Source: Methanoregulaceae archaeon (GTDB taxonomy: Archaea > Halobacteriota > Methanomicrobia > Methanomicrobiales > Methanospirillaceae). Taken from it: a stretch of 8,805 nucleotides of DNA. The stretch covers positions 1 through 8,805 of the forward strand of contig DUGU01000257.1 of the NCBI GenBank assembly GCA_013331215.1. Reading direction: 5' to 3'. Position numbers and translations under genes: made by a program. Shown one piece after another: positions 6,873 through 8,805 of this stretch; the first letter of the stretch is position 1; each line of letters starts with the position of its first letter. The notes under the pieces were generated by a model, which was not told the DNA's origin, did not search any database, and worked only from the letters and a program-made list of their open reading frames with translations.

Positions 6873-7883
6873 TTATTCGCCGATGTATCGCGAGTAGAGT
6901 GCCCTTGCCTCCGCTTCATCCTTCACTCCCCGGATGATTGCCCGCCCGTCATTGAAGATCGAGAGCTCCTTACTCCCGTTCTTGAACCGGATCATATGCC
7001 GTATGCATCTCACTTCACCCAGATCGTGCAGGCGGCGGGCGAGCTCTTCGAGACCGATCTCCATCGGGCGCATCGGATTGATCTGAATGGATCCCCTCCC
7101 GCACAGTCGTGTCGCCAACCCCCGTATACGTGCGGAGAGATATTCGAATTGGTGTCCTTCACAGCAGGTACAATCTTCCCTGCGGCTCACGATGACATGG
7201 TCGAACGAATTCTCCCATGCATCGAAAACGGTGAGTTGCCCGAAATTCGTACGGGGCTGGGTTTCGGTCAGGATTTTAAAAGCATCCGTTGTCGCAAGAG
7301 ATCCGACAATTGCAGGTACGGTGTTCAGCACGCCCGCAATATCGCATGCGGGAAGCGCTCCGGCTGGCGGTGCGACCGGCATGAGACACCGTATACAGGG
7401 CGTCTTTCCCGGGATAATCGCCATCTCCATCCCGCTGGTCCCAATTGCACCGGAATAGATCCATGGGATCGCGTGCTTCACGGCAAAATCATTGATCAGG
7501 AACCGGGTCTGGATGTTATCGGTGCCGTCCATGATGAGGTCGCAGTCCTTTAAAAGAGGCTCGATGTTGTCGGGGTGAAGGTCCTTGGCGACGGGCTCGA
7601 CCTCAATCCCGTTATTAATCCTCTGCAACCTGTTGGCTGCAGCGTCGGTTTTCGCCATCCCGACATCCGTCTCATCATAGAGGATCTGGCGCTGCAGGTT
7701 CGAGAACTCTACCGTGTCACGATCGATCAGCCTGAGGTGGCCTGCTCCGGCCCGTGCGAGCAGTTCTGCAATTATTCCCCCGGTCGCCCCAAGACCAACA
7801 ACTGCGATCCGGCTCGAACCGATCCGTTCCTGTCCGATTGTACCGATCTCTTTCAGTATTATCTGTCGGCTATAGCGATTCAT
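6873..7883 (-). CDS. HesA/MoeB/ThiF-family adenylyltransferase (E1-like)
   Basis: Activates the C-terminus of a small ThiS/MoaD-type sulfur carrier by adenylation before sulfur transfer. From the ATG at 7883 it has 336 residues and begins M-N-R-Y-S-R-Q, the usual family N-terminus. An upstream ATG at 7931 would add 16 residues and overlap the preceding ORF. ATP-site features are G-L-G-A-T-G-G (30-36), Asp54, S-N-L-Q-R-Q (61-66, Arg65), Lys78 and D-G-T-D-N (119-123). Structural zinc pairs are Cys163/Cys166 and Cys238/Cys241. Cys180 in A-C-D-I-A-G-V-L is placed like the ThiF cysteine that bonds to the carrier. A C-terminal extension (about 245-336) is longer than in the shortest family members. 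It is the last gene of a - strand cluster with a cysteine desulfurase, so sulfur transfer rather than protein tagging is likely. MoeB versus ThiF cannot be decided. Confidence 0.92.
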   Translation of the reverse strand: MNRYSRQIILKEIGTIGQERIGSSRIAVVGLGATGGIIAELLARAGAGHLRLIDRDTVEFSNLQRQILYDETDVGMAKTDAAANRLQRINNGIEVEPVAKDLHPDNIEPLLKDCDLIMDGTDNIQTRFLINDFAVKHAIPWIYSGAIGTSGMEMAIIPGKTPCIRCLMPVAPPAGALPACDIAGVLNTVPAIVGSLATTDAFKILTETQPRTNFGQLTVFDAWENSFDHVIVSRREDCTCCEGHQFEYLSARIRGLATRLCGRGSIQINPMRPMEIGLEELARRLHDLGEVRCIRHMIRFKNGSKELSIFNDGRAIIRGVKDEAEARALYSRYIGE

Positions 7884-7920
7884 GTGACCAGTCTCCGAAT
7901 CTTCACCCGCTTTTTGTAAG

Positions 7921-8121
7921 TCACGAGGCATCGGCCCCCCATTTTTTCAGGCTGTCGAGCCGGTTCGTGATTGGGATTCCAGTACGACCGGTCTCCGACA
8001 GGATGCCGGATGAAACACCGATCAGTCGAATCGGCGTAATAAGCGAGTATTCACGAAGTGCTTCGATCCCGATCGAGGGTTCGGCAATCCCGGACCAAGG
8101 ATTCTTTACGCGTATACGCAT
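7921..8121 (-). CDS. 66-aa ORF in the sulfur-carrier position, function unknown
   Basis: This small ORF lies between the 117-aa gene and the ThiF-like gene; a TTG four codons upstream (8133) is an alternative start. The size equals a ThiS protein, and the first residues (M-R-I-R-V-K-N-P) resemble the first strand of one. However, the C-terminus is K-K-W-G-A-D-A-S, not Gly-Gly, so it cannot work as a standard carrier as read. The middle (P-I-R-L-I-G-V-S-S-G) looks protein-like, but I do not recognise the family. The ribosome binding site is weak. The 3' end crosses an A6 and a G6 run, where an indel would change the tail. It may be an unrelated conserved small protein or a damaged gene. Confidence 0.45.
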   Translation of the reverse strand: MRIRVKNPWSGIAEPSIGIEALREYSLITPIRLIGVSSGILSETGRTGIPITNRLDSLKKWGADAS

Positions 8122-8166
8122 ATCTTTGTCCAACCCTTGTGAATGGCACGAGCGCTCCGGGGATCG

Positions 8167-8202
8167 GGAGAGCTGCGATCTCTCCTACTGTCTGGCGACA
8201 GT
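8167..8202. other. Two tandem hairpins in the gap before the 66-aa ORF
   Basis: GGAGAG (8167-8172) and CTCTCC (8180-8185) form a 6-bp stem with a 7-base loop. One base further, ACTGTC (8187-8192) and GACAGT (8197-8202) form a 6-bp stem with a 4-base loop. Both are in the 102-114-base gap inside the - strand sulfur cluster, the only sizeable gap there. They could mark mRNA processing, partial termination, or control of the downstream genes. Confidence 0.45.
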
Positions 8203-8235
8203 GTTTCTTGCGGAGGGGGAATGATACCGGGCACC

Positions 8236-8589
8236 TTATTCGGCCAGCCGAGCGAGCATTTTCTGTTCCAGATCCCTGACCGCCTTGATATCGGGCTGCT
8301 GGCTATCATACCCGTTGACCCTTTCCGAAAGGAAAGGAGTCGAGATCTCCATGCGTTCCTTGATAAATCGCACATAGAGGCAGGTATCGCCAATCAACCC
8401 CCTGATGCTGAAAAAACCCTCCTTCACAAAACTGAAAAACGGCTGTTTCATGTTTTCCATAACTCTCGTGCTGCCGAAGTGCGCGAAATACTCGACCATC
8501 TCCCGGGGTACAGGGTCGTCAAGGAGACATTCCTTCAATATCGTTCCGTCAATACACCTTTTAAAACCGGAGACTTTTAGTATCCTCAT
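8236..8589 (-). CDS. 117-aa conserved-looking protein of unknown function in the sulfur-transfer cluster
   Basis: The ATG at 8589 is chosen because a strong AAGGAGGG ribosome binding site lies nine bases upstream. The longer open frame to 8667 overlaps the preceding gene with Arg-rich sequence and is not coding. The protein is soluble with no signal or membrane segment. It starts M-R-I-L-K-V-S-G-F-K-R-C-I-D-G-T, a mixed alpha/beta pattern, and has an aromatic stretch near 50-60 (Q-P-F-F-S-F-V-K-E-G-F-F). Its cysteines, Cys12, Cys22 and one at about 69, do not form a metal motif. It starts 19 bases after the cysteine desulfurase stop, so the two are coupled, and it is likely a partner in the same sulfur pathway. 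I recall similar small proteins beside ThiF-like genes in anaerobes but can give no function. Confidence 0.8.
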   Translation of the reverse strand: MRILKVSGFKRCIDGTILKECLLDDPVPREMVEYFAHFGSTRVMENMKQPFFSFVKEGFFSIRGLIGDTCLYVRFIKERMEISTPFLSERVNGYDSQQPDIKAVRDLEQKMLARLAE

Positions 8590-8608
8590 CTCAAAAACCC
8601 TCCTTGAT

Positions 8609-8805
8609 CTACGGTCCCATGGTCTCTGCGATCTCCCGGATCGCATCCGCTGCTGCCAGACATTCATCCATCGTGGTGTGGTAGGAGAGGCTCAGCCGGA
8701 CTCCTCCCGCACCTCCATCAAATCTCTCGTGAACCAGCGGGGCGCAGTGCAGACCGGTTCTCGCTACAATCTGATATGGGTAGTGTCTCAGAAGTGCTGT
8801 AATTG
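8609..8805 (-). CDS. Class-V aminotransferase / cysteine desulfurase, C-terminal part (cut by window end)
   Basis: Only the last 65 residues are in the window, ending at a TAG at 8609-8611. They contain A-R-T-G-L-H-C-A-P-L-V-H, the mobile loop of class-V PLP desulfurases. The Cys here is the one that takes up the persulfide from cysteine (or acts on a related sulfur/selenium substrate). The following G-G-V-R-L-S-L-S-Y-H-T-T and the final helix are also typical of this fold's C-terminus. The gene is first in the - strand cluster as far as visible and would supply sulfur to the carrier activated by the ThiF-like protein. Cysteine desulfurase versus selenocysteine lyase cannot be separated from this fragment. 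Confidence 0.85.
   Translation of the reverse strand, partial: ITALLRHYPYQIVARTGLHCAPLVHERFDGGAGGVRLSLSYHTTMDECLAAADAIREIAETMGP

Noticed and set aside
8590..8667. Longer N-terminus of the 117-aa protein
   Set aside because: It overlaps the desulfurase gene, is Arg-rich, and the ATG at 8589 has a near-perfect ribosome binding site.
1..8805. CRISPR array, insertion sequence or integrase
   Set aside because: No regularly spaced direct repeats, transposase motifs or terminal repeats were seen on either strand.

Overview
The window looks like chromosomal DNA from a GC-rich archaeon, most likely a methanogen of the Methanomicrobiales (Methanoculleus-like). This is inferred, not proven. It rests on a corrinoid methyl-transfer cassette, a GAF/PAS sensor kinase of the type common in methanogens, tightly packed genes with ATGA overlaps and GTG starts, and strong Shine-Dalgarno sequences. 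The left part (to about 5620) is visibly more GC-rich than the right part.

Left part, + strand (163-5623): one tight operon. It encodes a corrinoid protein (163-804), a MtaA/MtbA-like methyltransferase of the uroporphyrinogen-decarboxylase fold (801-1814), a RACo-type reductive activator with an N-terminal [2Fe-2S] domain and a C-terminal ASKHA/DUF4445 ATPase domain (1818-3416), and a multi-domain sensor histidine kinase (3420-5623). Spacings are -4, 3 and 3 bases. Expected logic: an unseen substrate-specific methyltransferase loads the corrinoid protein, the UroD-fold enzyme unloads it to an acceptor, the activator reduces inactive Co(II) back to Co(I), and the kinase presumably senses something relevant. 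No substrate-specific enzyme lies in the window. The methyltransferase has His-x-Pro where MtaA has the zinc-binding His-x-Cys. The kinase is split by a one-base deletion at a GGG run (4602-4604) and has Ser for the first Gly of its G1 box.

Middle (5624-6872): a - strand GNAT acetyltransferase (5890-6415), also frameshifted, by one extra base in a CCCC run at 5975-5978. It is followed by 457 bases without a convincing gene but with several perfect palindromes and a long stem-loop (6416-6872).

Right part, - strand (6873-8805): a sulfur-transfer cluster read right to left. It holds the C-terminus of a class-V aminotransferase/cysteine desulfurase (cut by the window end), a 117-aa protein of unknown function with a strong SD, a 102-base gap with two tandem hairpins, a 66-aa ORF in the place where a ThiS/MoaD carrier would be expected but without the terminal Gly-Gly, and a 336-aa HesA/MoeB/ThiF adenylyltransferase. 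Together these suggest sulfur activation for a cofactor or for cysteine/thio-group synthesis, with an unresolved carrier.

Two single-base indels in G/C runs in neighbouring genes mean that either the assembly has homopolymer errors or these two genes are decaying. Reads are needed to decide.
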